Source: Cutibacterium porci (GTDB lineage Bacteria; Actinomycetota; Actinomycetes; Propionibacteriales; Propionibacteriaceae). Taken from it: a stretch of DNA of 64,000 nucleotides. The notes below the pieces were generated by a model that ran no database searches, had not been told where the DNA came from, and saw only the letters and a list, made by a program, of their open reading frames with translations. Below are positions 37,799 to 47,372 of the stretch, one piece after another. The stretch lies in contig NZ_VUMG01000001.1 of assembly GCF_009696315.1 (NCBI RefSeq), forward strand, positions 186,001 to 250,000, written 5' to 3'. Positions within the stretch are counted from its first letter, which is position 1; every line of letters begins with the position of its first letter. The position numbers were made by a program, and so were the translations under genes.

Positions 37799-40294
37799 AT
37801 GGACACACTCATGAGGATTACCGACTACTCGACATCCTCGTCGGGCATCCGGTTCACAATTGACCAGCGGTGGCGCGCTTCCGTCGATTTCGTGACGCTC
37901 TCTATGGCTCACGTGCGAATTTTTGACATGGACGGCCCTCAGCTCGACCGCACCTGGAGTATCAGCCTCGGCCCCGACATCACACCGCAGACTGGATTTG
38001 GCCCCAACAACCTGCTGGACCATTCCCCGGCCCCAGCGTGGGAAGGAAATTCCCGCGATGTTGACCCCGTCGAGGACCTAAGAGTGAAGACAACTGTTGC
38101 CGCGAACGCCGACGAAATGGCTAGCCATCCGGAGTTTTCCGGAGTCTATGCTGACGAGCCGGCCGGTTCCCCAGACCCAGACGAGCAATCGTTCATCGTT
38201 GGCGATGATTCACTGCGAGTCCTCATCCGCGACTGCCCGTTGCGGATGACCTGGCAGCGATGGGCTGACGGCTGGGTTACCGTCAGCGAGGATCGGCCCA
38301 CCGGAGCTTATGAGATCGGAACTCGCAGCGGACGCGTCGCCCATCACAGGGTCCGTAACAGCGACGATCGCTATTACGGCCTCGGTGAGAAGTCGGGCAA
38401 TCTGGAGCGTACCGGTCGCATTTTTGACATGAGATGCCTAGACGCCCTGGGGTACGACGCTGCGAGCACCGACCCGCTGTACAAGCATGTCCCTTTCCTC
38501 ATGGTTCGTACCGCCAACGGTGCCTTCGGGATTTTTTACGACAATCTCTCGGCATCGCGGTTCAATCTGGGAGCAGAGGTCGACAACTACCACCGTCCGT
38601 TCGCCTCATGGCACGCCGATCACGGCGACATCGACTATTGGGTGATGACTGCCGACCACGTCACCGACCTCACCGCACAGATCCTGCGGCTGACCGGCGA
38701 TCCCGCTTTTTTACCACGCTGGGCGCTGGGGTACTCGGGCTCAACGATGCACTACACCGATGCCCCTGACGCCTCGCATCAATTGCTGACATTCATCGAC
38801 CTGCTGCGCGAGCACGCCATTCCGTGCGACTCCTTCCAACTCTCGTCCGGGTACACCACCATCGGCTCGCGCCGCTACGTCTTCACCTGGAACCATGACA
38901 AATTTCCCCGGCCTACCGAGACCACACAGCACTTCCGTGACGCAGGCCTTCACCTGGCGGCAAATATCAAACCAGCGTTACTTACCACGCACCCTTATTA
39001 CCCCAATGCGGCTGCGGCGGGGATTTTTGTCACCAACTCCCGGACTGGGAAGCCAGCGACATCGATGTTTTGGGGAGGCCACGGCAGCAACGTCGATTTC
39101 ACCAACCCGCGCGGGGTGCAGTGGTGGAAGGACAACGTCCGCCACCAGCTCCTCGACGTAGGGATCGAATCCACCTGGAACGACAACAACGAGTACGAAT
39201 TATGGTCAGAGGACGCTACCTGTGACGGTTTTGGTCATCCCATCGAGCTGGACCGCATCCGCCCAATACAAGCCCTGCTCATGAACCGTGCCTCATTCGA
39301 AGCCCAGCATGAAGCCGCTCCTGCCGAGCGCCCTTTCCTTATTTCCCGGTCCGGACCGCTGGGCCTGCAGCGCTATGTCCAGACGTGGAGTGGTGACAAT
39401 TCCACCTCCTGGCGCACCCTGAAGTACAACACACGCATGGGTGTCGGGATGAGCATGTCTGGTCTGGTGAATTTCGGTCACGACGTTGGTGGGTTCGCCG
39501 GCTCTGCTCGACCCAGCCCGGAACTATTTGCCCGTTGGGTGGCCAACGGCGTTATGCATCCGCGATTTACAATCCATTCCTGGCATGATGACGGCTCAGT
39601 CAATGAACCGTGGATGTACCCGGAAATCACCGACATCATTCGGGAGATGATCCGGCTGCGTTATCGCCTCATCCCGTTCCTCTATACCCTGTCCTACCTG
39701 GCAGCAGAGCGACGCGAACCTATCGTCAACCCAGTGTTTAGCCTCGACGACACCCTTCTCGACGAATCCGATGACTTCCTACTGGGCCATGACCTGTTAG
39801 TGGCATCCGTGGTCGAAGAAGGTCAGCGCACTCGCACTGTTGCCCTCCCCGAGGTTGCTGGCGGCTGGTTCGAGTTCGACACCGGCATCCACCACAACCT
39901 GAGGACCGCCACCCTTGACGCTCCTCTGGACCGTTTGCCGCTCCTAGTCCGTGCCGGGGCGGGGATCCCACAGTGCGAACTGCCCACACCTTCCGAGCAA
40001 ATCACCACAACGCGAACGGTCGAAAACTCCCCACACCGGATCGTCCTCTACCTTCCTGATGGCAACGGACACTCAGAGGGGTTTTTCTTCGACGACGACG
40101 GCCACACCGATGGGTATCGGCAGGGTCACGGGTATTGGCTCAATTGGGCGGCCGATCACACCGACACCACAGTGACCGTCCGCACTCATATCGAAGGCGA
40201 TTACCACCCCGCGTGGGGAACCATGGACTTCGCTCTTCGTCCGGGAGACGGCCGCACCGTCGACGTTGTGGCCGAACCCTCTCGTGCGAACTAG
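37799..40294 (+). CDS. GH31 glycoside hydrolase (alpha-glucosidase/alpha-xylosidase type)
   Basis: Cytoplasmic family 31 glycosidase, 831 residues from the ATG at 37799 with GGAAG upstream (ATG at 37811 is an alternative). The nucleophile Asp is in the family motif ESTWNDNNEYELW, and the acid/base Asp in QTWSGDNSTSWRTLKYN. An N-terminal beta-sandwich, the barrel and a C-terminal beta domain are all covered. It lies between the glucuronide transporter and beta-glucuronidase genes, so it may trim alpha-linked sugars from the same imported conjugates. Substrate specificity (glucose, xylose or other) cannot be read from motifs alone. Confidence 0.92.
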   Translation: MDTLMRITDYSTSSSGIRFTIDQRWRASVDFVTLSMAHVRIFDMDGPQLDRTWSISLGPDITPQTGFGPNNLLDHSPAPAWEGNSRDVDPVEDLRVKTTVAANADEMASHPEFSGVYADEPAGSPDPDEQSFIVGDDSLRVLIRDCPLRMTWQRWADGWVTVSEDRPTGAYEIGTRSGRVAHHRVRNSDDRYYGLGEKSGNLERTGRIFDMRCLDALGYDAASTDPLYKHVPFLMVRTANGAFGIFYDNLSASRFNLGAEVDNYHRPFASWHADHGDIDYWVMTADHVTDLTAQILRLTGDPAFLPRWALGYSGSTMHYTDAPDASHQLLTFIDLLREHAIPCDSFQLSSGYTTIGSRRYVFTWNHDKFPRPTETTQHFRDAGLHLAANIKPALLTTHPYYPNAAAAGIFVTNSRTGKPATSMFWGGHGSNVDFTNPRGVQWWKDNVRHQLLDVGIESTWNDNNEYELWSEDATCDGFGHPIELDRIRPIQALLMNRASFEAQHEAAPAERPFLISRSGPLGLQRYVQTWSGDNSTSWRTLKYNTRMGVGMSMSGLVNFGHDVGGFAGSARPSPELFARWVANGVMHPRFTIHSWHDDGSVNEPWMYPEITDIIREMIRLRYRLIPFLYTLSYLAAERREPIVNPVFSLDDTLLDESDDFLLGHDLLVASVVEEGQRTRTVALPEVAGGWFEFDTGIHHNLRTATLDAPLDRLPLLVRAGAGIPQCELPTPSEQITTTRTVENSPHRIVLYLPDGNGHSEGFFFDDDGHTDGYRQGHGYWLNWAADHTDTTVTVRTHIEGDYHPAWGTMDFALRPGDGRTVDVVAEPSRAN

Positions 40295-40332
40295 AACCTC
40301 ATCGCAACAACCGAAAACACTAGGAGATCACA

Positions 40333-42114
40333 GTGCTACGACCGCAAGACACCGCTACGAGAGAGACGAAATGTCTGTCAGGGATGTGGGACTTCGCTTT
40401 CGACGCCGAGGACCGCGGCCAGATCGAAGAATGGTTCGCTCATCCGTTACCCGGACATACCGAGATGGCGGTTCCGGCCTCATACCAGGACCTTTCTACC
40501 GACCCGGCTATTCGCGACCACGTCGGTCCGGTCTGGTATCAGCGTGAGGTGCGCATTCCTCGCGGCTGGGCAGATGATCGGGTCATCCTCCACTTCGAGT
40601 CCGCGACTCATGCCGCCACTGTTTGGGTCGACGACGTTGAGGTCGTCAGCCATAGTGGCGGATACCTTCCATTCGAGGCCGACATCACCGATTACGTACA
40701 TGCTGGCAAAAAATGCCGACTCACCGTCCGTGTCGACAATCGACTGTCCTTTCAGACCATTCCCCCGGGCGTTATTGTCGACTCTCCCGATGGCCCGAAG
40801 CAGAAGTACTGGCACGACTTCTTCAACTACGCCGGGATTCACCGCGACGTATGGCTGTACAGCCGACCCCAGGCCCACATCGAAGACGTCACCATCACCA
40901 CTGACATTGATGGAGATGACGGAATTGTCACCTGGTCGGTTCTTTCGCACGACGCTGACTCCTTATCGACCAAGGTGACAATTTTCGACGCCGAGGATCG
41001 GATGGTTGCTGAGGAGACGGGTGCGAGCGCCCAAGCCCGTATCCCGTCGGTCCACCTCTGGCAGCCGGGTCAGGGTTACCTCTACGAGGCCGAAATCTCC
41101 CTCGTCGACGGGGAGCAGATCGTCGATTCTTACCGCCAGACCTTTGGCGTGCGCACTATCCGGGTCGACGGTACCCGGCTCCTCATCAATAATGAGCCGG
41201 TGTACTTGACCGGATTCGGCATGCACGAAGATCACCAAACCATTGGCAAAGCCCATAACGACGCCCTCATGCTGCGCGACGCCGCATGCCTTGAGTGGAT
41301 TGGGGCGAATTCACTGCGCACCTCCCATTACCCCTACTCCGAGCACGTCCTCGACTACGCCGACCGTCATGGTCTGCTTGTCATCGACGAGACTCCTGCT
41401 GTTGGCATGAATATGGGGCTGGGAGGCGGCATTTTTGGTGCCCAGGGCTACACGACTTTCTCCCCAGAGACCATCAACGGCGAAACCCAAAAGGTTCATG
41501 CCCAGGTGATCCGCGACCTCATCGCCCGTGATAAGAACCATCCCAGCGTCATCATCTGGTCGATCGCTAACGAGCCGGAATCGGAAACCGAGGCTGCCGA
41601 AAACTACTTCCGCCCGCTCTTCGACGTCGCCCGCGAAGCCGACTCCACCCGTCCAGTGAGTTTCGTCAACGTCATGCTTGCCCCGTACGGAAAGTGCCGC
41701 GTATCGCAGTTCTCTGACATTTTTTTGCTTAACCGCTACTACGGTTGGTACGTCGACACCGGTGACCTCGACGCCGCGGAGCGTCACTGGCGAGAAGAAA
41801 TGGCAGGCTGGGCCAGCGAGAATAAGCCGATCATTATTACCGAATACGGTGCCGACACCATGCCCGGCCTTCACCAAATTCCCGCCCAGCCGTGGAGCGA
41901 GGAGTATCAGATCGACGTGCTCCAGATGAATGAGCGGGTCTTCGATTCCTTCGACGCCGTCGTTGGTGAGCAGATCTGGAACTTCGCGGATTTCGCGACT
42001 ACCAGCGGCACGATGCGCGTCGGGGGTAATCGAAAGGGCATCTTCACCCGAGATCGCCAGCCCAAATCGGCTGCCTTCCACCTGCGTAAGAGATGGCGCG
42101 GCATCGAGCAGTGA
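40333..42114 (+). CDS. uidA: Beta-glucuronidase, GH2
   Basis: Cytoplasmic retaining glycosidase releasing D-glucuronate from beta-glucuronides, 593 residues. It is strikingly close to E. coli GusA over its whole length. The acid/base Glu lies in WSIANEPESE and the nucleophile Glu in IIITEYGADT. The carboxylate-recognising N-x-K-G motif is present as GGNRKGIFTRDR, which separates glucuronidases from galactosidases. A GGGIFGAQGYTTF insertion corresponds to the active-site loop 1 region. It starts with GTG after AGGAG. The product feeds the divergent uxaC-uxuB-uxuA genes. Confidence 0.96.
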   Translation: MLRPQDTATRETKCLSGMWDFAFDAEDRGQIEEWFAHPLPGHTEMAVPASYQDLSTDPAIRDHVGPVWYQREVRIPRGWADDRVILHFESATHAATVWVDDVEVVSHSGGYLPFEADITDYVHAGKKCRLTVRVDNRLSFQTIPPGVIVDSPDGPKQKYWHDFFNYAGIHRDVWLYSRPQAHIEDVTITTDIDGDDGIVTWSVLSHDADSLSTKVTIFDAEDRMVAEETGASAQARIPSVHLWQPGQGYLYEAEISLVDGEQIVDSYRQTFGVRTIRVDGTRLLINNEPVYLTGFGMHEDHQTIGKAHNDALMLRDAACLEWIGANSLRTSHYPYSEHVLDYADRHGLLVIDETPAVGMNMGLGGGIFGAQGYTTFSPETINGETQKVHAQVIRDLIARDKNHPSVIIWSIANEPESETEAAENYFRPLFDVAREADSTRPVSFVNVMLAPYGKCRVSQFSDIFLLNRYYGWYVDTGDLDAAERHWREEMAGWASENKPIIITEYGADTMPGLHQIPAQPWSEEYQIDVLQMNERVFDSFDAVVGEQIWNFADFATTSGTMRVGGNRKGIFTRDRQPKSAAFHLRKRWRGIEQ

Positions 42115-42135
42115 TTTCTTCGCGGTAAATCTGGC

Positions 42136-42163
42136 GGGCGTAAGGGTACGTGCCCTGACGCCC
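42136..42163. terminator. Hairpin after uidA
   Basis: GC-rich hairpin with outer arms GGGCGT/ACGCCC and inner AGGG/CCCT, 21 bases past the uidA stop. It lacks a T-run, as is common for actinobacterial terminators. Confidence 0.5.
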
Positions 42164-42236
42164 GACCCCGCTCAAACTCATTGCCCGTCTGACCACTCTT
42201 CATAGAAACCTCGCGACCTCAGGGAAGAATGGATTC

Positions 42237-45200
42237 ATGGCTACCCAATCTCACACCGATCCCGTGAATCTCAGATTGGCGCTTAACGGACTGCCCCTGC
42301 CGACAGCTGCACGCGCCTCCGACATTGACGTCATTGCGCCAGTCCTAGCTCGGCAGCGGGAGTTGCGCCGGGAGATTCCCGAGCTCCTCTGCCCTGCCGA
42401 CCGCCGCATCCAGGCATTCATCGACCGTTATTTAGGTGACGACTCCCCCGTCCATCCGCACCTGCCCGAAACCACATTGACCCTTGACGAGCCCGGATTG
42501 GCACGGGCCCTCTCGTTACCTGTTGATGGCGACGAATTCACCTCTGACCTTGTGTCCAGCTACCGGGTAGCTAACGGTGTCCTCCACAATCCCCGAAATG
42601 ACCGTCGCACCACCGCTGGCGTTTTCCACGTCGCTGAAGGCGGACTGGCGATCCCTGACGACAAGAAAGCCGTCCCGATCGACGTTTTCGCACGTCTCCT
42701 TGACCTCGCCTTTCAAGCACCGCCCGAGCACACCTTGCTGCCTTACACCTCTACCCAATCCGTTGAGCGTCAAGCCCATACCTGGGTATCCCTATTGCTG
42801 CGGCCCCTTGTCGTGCCACGAGTGCCAGATTTCGTCTCTGAACGTCGCATGGAGATCCGCTTTTTCGCTCCCGGCGGGCTAGTTTCCAATCTTGATTTCG
42901 TCGAAGGGATTTTCGGTAACGCCGGCGACCCGCTGCTACCAGCCAACGACTCCGCTCTGGCCCCCACCGGATGGACCGGTCACAGCGGTTGCGTCATCCT
43001 GGCTCCACACCTCAACCTCGTTCGCAAGGTCGACCTTGGACTGCCCCACATCGATGAGGCCACCGATCGTCAGCGTCGTGACGGAATGTGTTGGGCTGAC
43101 GAGTCCGAGCTCTACAATGAGGGCAAGCCCTTCAAGCTGTGCGCCCGCGACGAGTCTGGGGTCATCCTCACGATCGTCGCCGACAACTATTTCGGATACT
43201 GTAAGAAGGAAGTCAAGACCCAAATTTCTTATTCTGCCAATTTATTTGGTCTAGCCGAGGAGGAGCATTCCGGCGGTGCTCGCGCCTACATTTCCCACAA
43301 CCAGGGACAGGAGTACGCCACACCGACATGCGACCGGACGGTTTCCGACGTTGTCGACGCTAATCCGCACCGCTTCACCTTGCTAGATGATGGCCAGGCG
43401 AAGATTGTTGGGATCGACAACGTCGTCCTCATCCCGGGTGGTGCGAAGTTCAGTCTGCGTGACGGCACAGTCTCTTGGGACGACGGTGCTCATTCCATCC
43501 CGATGCGGGCAGATACCGAATATATTTCCCCCATCGGCTACCGGATGCGCATGATTCACAGCGACGCCGACGACCAGTGGCACCTCGAGGGCACGTACGG
43601 CGACTCGACCACCCTGCACAAGTGCTGCACAGTATCGGGGGGCGGAAAGTCTGAGATCTCCAAGGCAATCTCAGACACCTTCCTGCAAGGCAATGCTTAC
43701 GCTCCGGACTTTGAAGCTGACATGGATGCTGTTGACGACATCCTGCACCGGGATTTTTCAACACGGTTCGCAGATCCGGAGCTTAACGGCAAAGACCATC
43801 GTCCAATTCTGTCGGCGAAGCGTTCAGTCGGTTCCGTCATCAAGCTGCTGACACCGTCGTCAGATTTCACCGACTGGTACAACGATTGGATCAACTCGAT
43901 CCCGGCCTTCCGCAAGGAGCTCGTTTTCACCATTAAGCGCTATTACAAGCCGGAATGGGGTGACGACTGGCGCTCCCATTTCAGCGTCGCCTTGACCAAC
44001 GGTCGCCACGGCAACATGGTGCGCCTCGATGGTCAAAAGGTATTGGTAAGCATGGCGCGGGTTGGCTTCCAGCCTGACGGGTCCTGGCGTCTATTTACGC
44101 TGCGTCATGATTATGCCCCGGCCGTCAAGGTGCAGACAGAAGATGACATGACGGCGTCCATCGTCACCTCCCCTGGCATGGTTACTGGCCCGAAGGGCCT
44201 GTCACGCAAAATCGTCGCCAACTGTGAGGCTCTACTCTTTCAACGCCCCGACGATGCCATTCACCGCGGATATGACACCCAGACTGAGGTCGATATGAGC
44301 GGGAAAGACCTGTTCATCTCGAACTATCAGCCACTAACTCGTGACGACGTCAAGGCGATGCGTGACGACGTGGTGGGCTTTTCGAAGTTCACCCCACCGA
44401 TGCGCAACTTCTTGTCGAATTTTGCCGACTCCGACCCCTCAGAGCAGCCGAAATATGTCGTCTCTAGCGCCGATCCGCGTCTTATTGACGGTGTGCGGTC
44501 GCGCAACCCACGCTATTTGCAGGTGCGTCCAGATATCGCCAAGCCCCGTGAAACCGCCATTGCTGATTTAGCTAGTCACCTCTACCACGGGCTCAATGTC
44601 GACGAGCCACTACCACTCCCGGTCGATATTGTCGCAGCCGGGCGTCGAAATAACCCGCCAGAAGGCAAAATTCCAGCCTTGTGCGCGTACAACCCACTGC
44701 ACTATATGGAACTGCCAGAATTATTCATGGAGTTCATCTCGTCGATGACTGGCAAGAGTCCCTCAACAACGGGGGCCGGTTCGGAAGGAGCCTTGACGAA
44801 GGCACCATTTAATGCTCTGCCAGCAGTCTTTGACCTGAACTCATCTTTCCTGTCCTTTGTGCTGTCGGGCTATGACGGATGGTTGTCCTCGGCCGGGTTC
44901 ATCGGCCCTAAAGTCGAGGTGGCCCATGACATCTCCTTGCTTGTTCCGGAGATTTTCTGCCGGATGTCGCCACAGGAGAGGGATGCCACAGCCCTGATTG
45001 AGGGTGGTTACCTAGAAAAGTTGGAGGATTACGAAAAAGACGGCGAACTGATTCTGGCTTCCCGTCTGGGCTACCGGATGACGGAGAAGTTTATGCGCAC
45101 CTACTTCGGGCGCATCTTCTTGCACCCTGACACTGTGTTTACCCCTGAGATGCTACGGCCGGAGCTGCAGGACGCCGACATTTTCGCCGATTCAGTGCGT

Positions 45201-45617
45201 ACCATCTCGACAACCCACGCCCGGGTTGCGAAGGCTTACTTCAACGATGGAACGATTTCTTTAGCTGTGCCGCCAATTCGGGCTCTCCTAGAGATTATGG
45301 CTGAGGGGACCTCTTCAGAAGGTTTGACCCTCAATGACCCCCAGCTGCGTGAAATGTTCACTAGGGAGTCAGTGCTGGCCTCTGACTGGTACGCCGAGCG
45401 CCTAGACGCCAAGCAGGCCGAGGATATTCGCCGCTCTGAAAGGGGCATCGCCCATCTGGAGCAGTTCATGGCTGACCCCCGCAACGCAACCGCCTGCGAG
45501 GAGATCGACGTCCAGGCCCGTCTGGACCAGGTTCGGAGGTTCCACAACCGCGCGGTAACGGCTGAATACCGTCAACAGTTGGTGGGAACCCTCGGCCGGC
45601 AGGTCAATTTCCGCTGA
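42237..45617 (+). CDS. Probable diphosphate-dependent PEP carboxykinase
   Basis: Large soluble protein of 1126 residues. Length and motifs fit the PPi-type phosphoenolpyruvate carboxykinase known from Propionibacterium and Entamoeba, which interconverts PEP + CO2 + Pi and oxaloacetate + PPi. Visible features are a P-loop-like SGGGKSEISKAI near residue 468 and a region YFGYCKKEVKTQI near residue 320 that resembles the metal-binding lysine region of GTP-type PEPCKs. In a propionate-forming organism it would refill oxaloacetate for the methylmalonyl-CoA cycle. It is monocistronic, with a hairpin before it and a strong inverted repeat after it. The assignment rests on recognition from memory, not on a search. 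Confidence 0.72.
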   Translation: MATQSHTDPVNLRLALNGLPLPTAARASDIDVIAPVLARQRELRREIPELLCPADRRIQAFIDRYLGDDSPVHPHLPETTLTLDEPGLARALSLPVDGDEFTSDLVSSYRVANGVLHNPRNDRRTTAGVFHVAEGGLAIPDDKKAVPIDVFARLLDLAFQAPPEHTLLPYTSTQSVERQAHTWVSLLLRPLVVPRVPDFVSERRMEIRFFAPGGLVSNLDFVEGIFGNAGDPLLPANDSALAPTGWTGHSGCVILAPHLNLVRKVDLGLPHIDEATDRQRRDGMCWADESELYNEGKPFKLCARDESGVILTIVADNYFGYCKKEVKTQISYSANLFGLAEEEHSGGARAYISHNQGQEYATPTCDRTVSDVVDANPHRFTLLDDGQAKIVGIDNVVLIPGGAKFSLRDGTVSWDDGAHSIPMRADTEYISPIGYRMRMIHSDADDQWHLEGTYGDSTTLHKCCTVSGGGKSEISKAISDTFLQGNAYAPDFEADMDAVDDILHRDFSTRFADPELNGKDHRPILSAKRSVGSVIKLLTPSSDFTDWYNDWINSIPAFRKELVFTIKRYYKPEWGDDWRSHFSVALTNGRHGNMVRLDGQKVLVSMARVGFQPDGSWRLFTLRHDYAPAVKVQTEDDMTASIVTSPGMVTGPKGLSRKIVANCEALLFQRPDDAIHRGYDTQTEVDMSGKDLFISNYQPLTRDDVKAMRDDVVGFSKFTPPMRNFLSNFADSDPSEQPKYVVSSADPRLIDGVRSRNPRYLQVRPDIAKPRETAIADLASHLYHGLNVDEPLPLPVDIVAAGRRNNPPEGKIPALCAYNPLHYMELPELFMEFISSMTGKSPSTTGAGSEGALTKAPFNALPAVFDLNSSFLSFVLSGYDGWLSSAGFIGPKVEVAHDISLLVPEIFCRMSPQERDATALIEGGYLEKLEDYEKDGELILASRLGYRMTEKFMRTYFGRIFLHPDTVFTPEMLRPELQDADIFADSVRTISTTHARVAKAYFNDGTISLAVPPIRALLEIMAEGTSSEGLTLNDPQLREMFTRESVLASDWYAERLDAKQAEDIRRSERGIAHLEQFMADPRNATACEEIDVQARLDQVRRFHNRAVTAEYRQQLVGTLGRQVNFR

Positions 45618-45766
45618 AGCTGATCGGCCCTGTGCGGATTAGCCCGGGGCCGATCAACTGTCATCCAGGTCTCCGCGCCGGATCTTGTCATCACATATAC
45701 CAACTTTTTCGGGATTCTCAGGTATCAGAGGTTGGAGCCGAGTTCGGGTACTGGAAGCTTGCGACA

Positions 45767-45832
45767 AAAAATCCCGCGCGAGGGGGAGTACAGGTACGTG
45801 CGTGCCGCGGCCTTCGTCGGCGCGGGATTTTT
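45767..45832. terminator. 13-base perfect inverted repeat, bidirectional terminator-like
   Basis: Arms AAAAATCCCGCGC (45767-45779) and GCGCGGGATTTTT (45820-45832) are perfectly complementary around a 40-base loop. It lies 150 bases past the PEPCK stop and before the FhuF-like gene. The A/T flanks suit a terminator readable from both sides. The arms resemble those at 17607 and 30868. Confidence 0.6.
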
Positions 45833-45891
45833 CGCACCTCGCATTGGCTGATTCCACTGTCGCCGGAGGTATCAAGCAGCACTATGGAGGT

Positions 45892-46593
45892 GTGGACGCC
45901 ATTGATCTCGCTACAGCCGGTTTCGACGAATGGATTTGTGTCGACAGTCACCTGCCAAGCGATACCCCTGCTCATTCCTGGCTTCCGGCGACTCAACTCA
46001 TCACTCCCGTAACCCTCATTCGCCGTGTTGACCACACCCACGACGCTCTTGTGACCCAGCGTCATGAGGGAACGGCGGGTCATGGACAGGACGTCCCCGC
46101 CGCTGACGGCCCGGTCGCCCGCCGTGTCGCACTATCGACAACCCAGCTAGGAATCGTCGCCAGACTGGTTGTTCCGATCATTGCGGCCCGAACCGTAGGG
46201 CACGACGTCGATTTTCCCCACCTCACGGACCTCTGGTTCCGCGATGTGCTTCCCGCTCCGGTCCCTGTATCTGTGGCGTGGCGGCCAGGACCGGCGAGAA
46301 TCACCGGCTCAGCCGTAGAAAGCATCACGAATGCCTTCATCGCCGCTGGATTGAGCAAAATTGTCGCCTGGGACAATGTAGCCTCAGCGGTGAGCACCTC
46401 GGTCATTATGGTGACTCGGTGCCGACCGGACCTACGTCAGGCAGCTAGTGATGCCGCTACCGAGATACTCGCTATGGTTGATCCGCGTCCAGGTATCGTT
46501 GCCGGGCCCAGCTTTCGCCGTCGAAGCTGTTGCCTCTATTACCAGGTCAGTGGCTCTCGCCGAGCCTGTTGCCGGGATTGTGTGCTGGCCTGA
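45892..46593 (+). CDS. FhuF-like (2Fe-2S) ferric-siderophore reductase
   Basis: About 233 residues with the hallmark C-terminal cysteine cluster of FhuF: CC in SCCLYYQ followed about 12 residues later by CCRDC at the very end. These cysteines bind a [2Fe-2S] centre, and family members reduce Fe(III) from siderophores in the cytoplasm. The frame is open from 45685, but that part contains a terminator-like hairpin. No ideal start is visible; a GTG at 45892 is used provisionally although GGAGG lies too close to it. The last 55 bases overlap the convergent gene at 46539. No siderophore transport genes are adjacent. Confidence 0.7.
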   Translation: MDAIDLATAGFDEWICVDSHLPSDTPAHSWLPATQLITPVTLIRRVDHTHDALVTQRHEGTAGHGQDVPAADGPVARRVALSTTQLGIVARLVVPIIAARTVGHDVDFPHLTDLWFRDVLPAPVPVSVAWRPGPARITGSAVESITNAFIAAGLSKIVAWDNVASAVSTSVIMVTRCRPDLRQAASDAATEILAMVDPRPGIVAGPSFRRRSCCLYYQVSGSRRACCRDCVLA

Positions 46594-47291
46594 GTCACGG
46601 TTGCTGGACCGTCGTGATCATCGCGTGCCGAACCTATCGGCCATCGCAGTTGCCCAACGTCAACTGGAGTCAACCCGGTGCCGCGCCACCACCCGAACCA
46701 GCGCTCCACCCAGCTCTCTTGCGCCTTCACCGACCTCCGTAGGTCAAACCGCATGCGGCGAATCTGTCCGGCGTTCATAGGGTCAACCTCCTGAAAACCC
46801 CATGATTCCAACCAGGTGACGGGTGCGACGCGAGTATCAGTACACGGCGCAACGACGCCAGCAGCTTCAACAACTGGAACAGATCCGCGCAGCCGAGCCG
46901 CCAAAAATGACATACGGACTCGTCCCCATGAAGCGTCGTTTCGATGAGGGACAAGGCCCACCAGAACCGCTCCCCCAGGTGTGCGGGGAATTTTCGACAT
47001 TGGATGATCTGGCGGAAGACAGGATTCGGGCGCAACGAGCAGGATGCCCTCAATGTCGTCTCCGTGACGACTCGTAACCCCAAAGAATCCCCACCGTTGG
47101 CACGCTTCATCGGCCCACTCTGGCAACGGCGCATTGGGATTGATCTTCCATTGGCGCAACTCAGTAGTGGCTCCCACAATCTGGGCATCCTCCCGTGTGA
47201 GTGTCGTCAAATGTCTGACTCGCACAATGCCTCCTCCCGATGCTTCTGATCGTGGCCGTAGATCGATGATGATCCCTCGCTCGTCTCGCAT
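46539..47291 (-). CDS. GNAT-like acetyltransferase-fold protein, function unknown
   Basis: 250-residue conserved-looking protein. The middle part (LPEWADEACQRWGFFGVTSR, GAVLVGLVPH, CTDTRVAPVTWLESWGFQEVDP) has the order expected of a GNAT fold, including the late beta-strand and the WLESWGF turn, but the acetyl-CoA loop is not canonical. A Trp-rich segment near the C-terminus (WVERWFGWWRG) is unusual. The ATG at 47291 is preferred to the TTG at 47300. It is convergent with the FhuF-like gene and divergent from the aminotransferase. The function is uncertain. Confidence 0.65.
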   Translation of the reverse strand: MRDERGIIIDLRPRSEASGGGIVRVRHLTTLTREDAQIVGATTELRQWKINPNAPLPEWADEACQRWGFFGVTSRHGDDIEGILLVAPESCLPPDHPMSKIPRTPGGAVLVGLVPHRNDASWGRVRMSFLAARLRGSVPVVEAAGVVAPCTDTRVAPVTWLESWGFQEVDPMNAGQIRRMRFDLRRSVKAQESWVERWFGWWRGTGLTPVDVGQLRWPIGSARDDHDGPATVTQASTQSRQQARREPLTW

Positions 47292-47372
47292 GGTATTCAA
47301 CGGGTGACATAGACCACACCTAGGTGAGTGTCATTCTAGATTTCCGGGTCTCCGGTGGGGCAGAGTGGGAGA

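Noticed and set aside
46823-47249. Plus-strand frames antisense to the GNAT-like gene
   Set aside because: Short, overlapping each other and opposite to a longer frame with better start and fold-like order.
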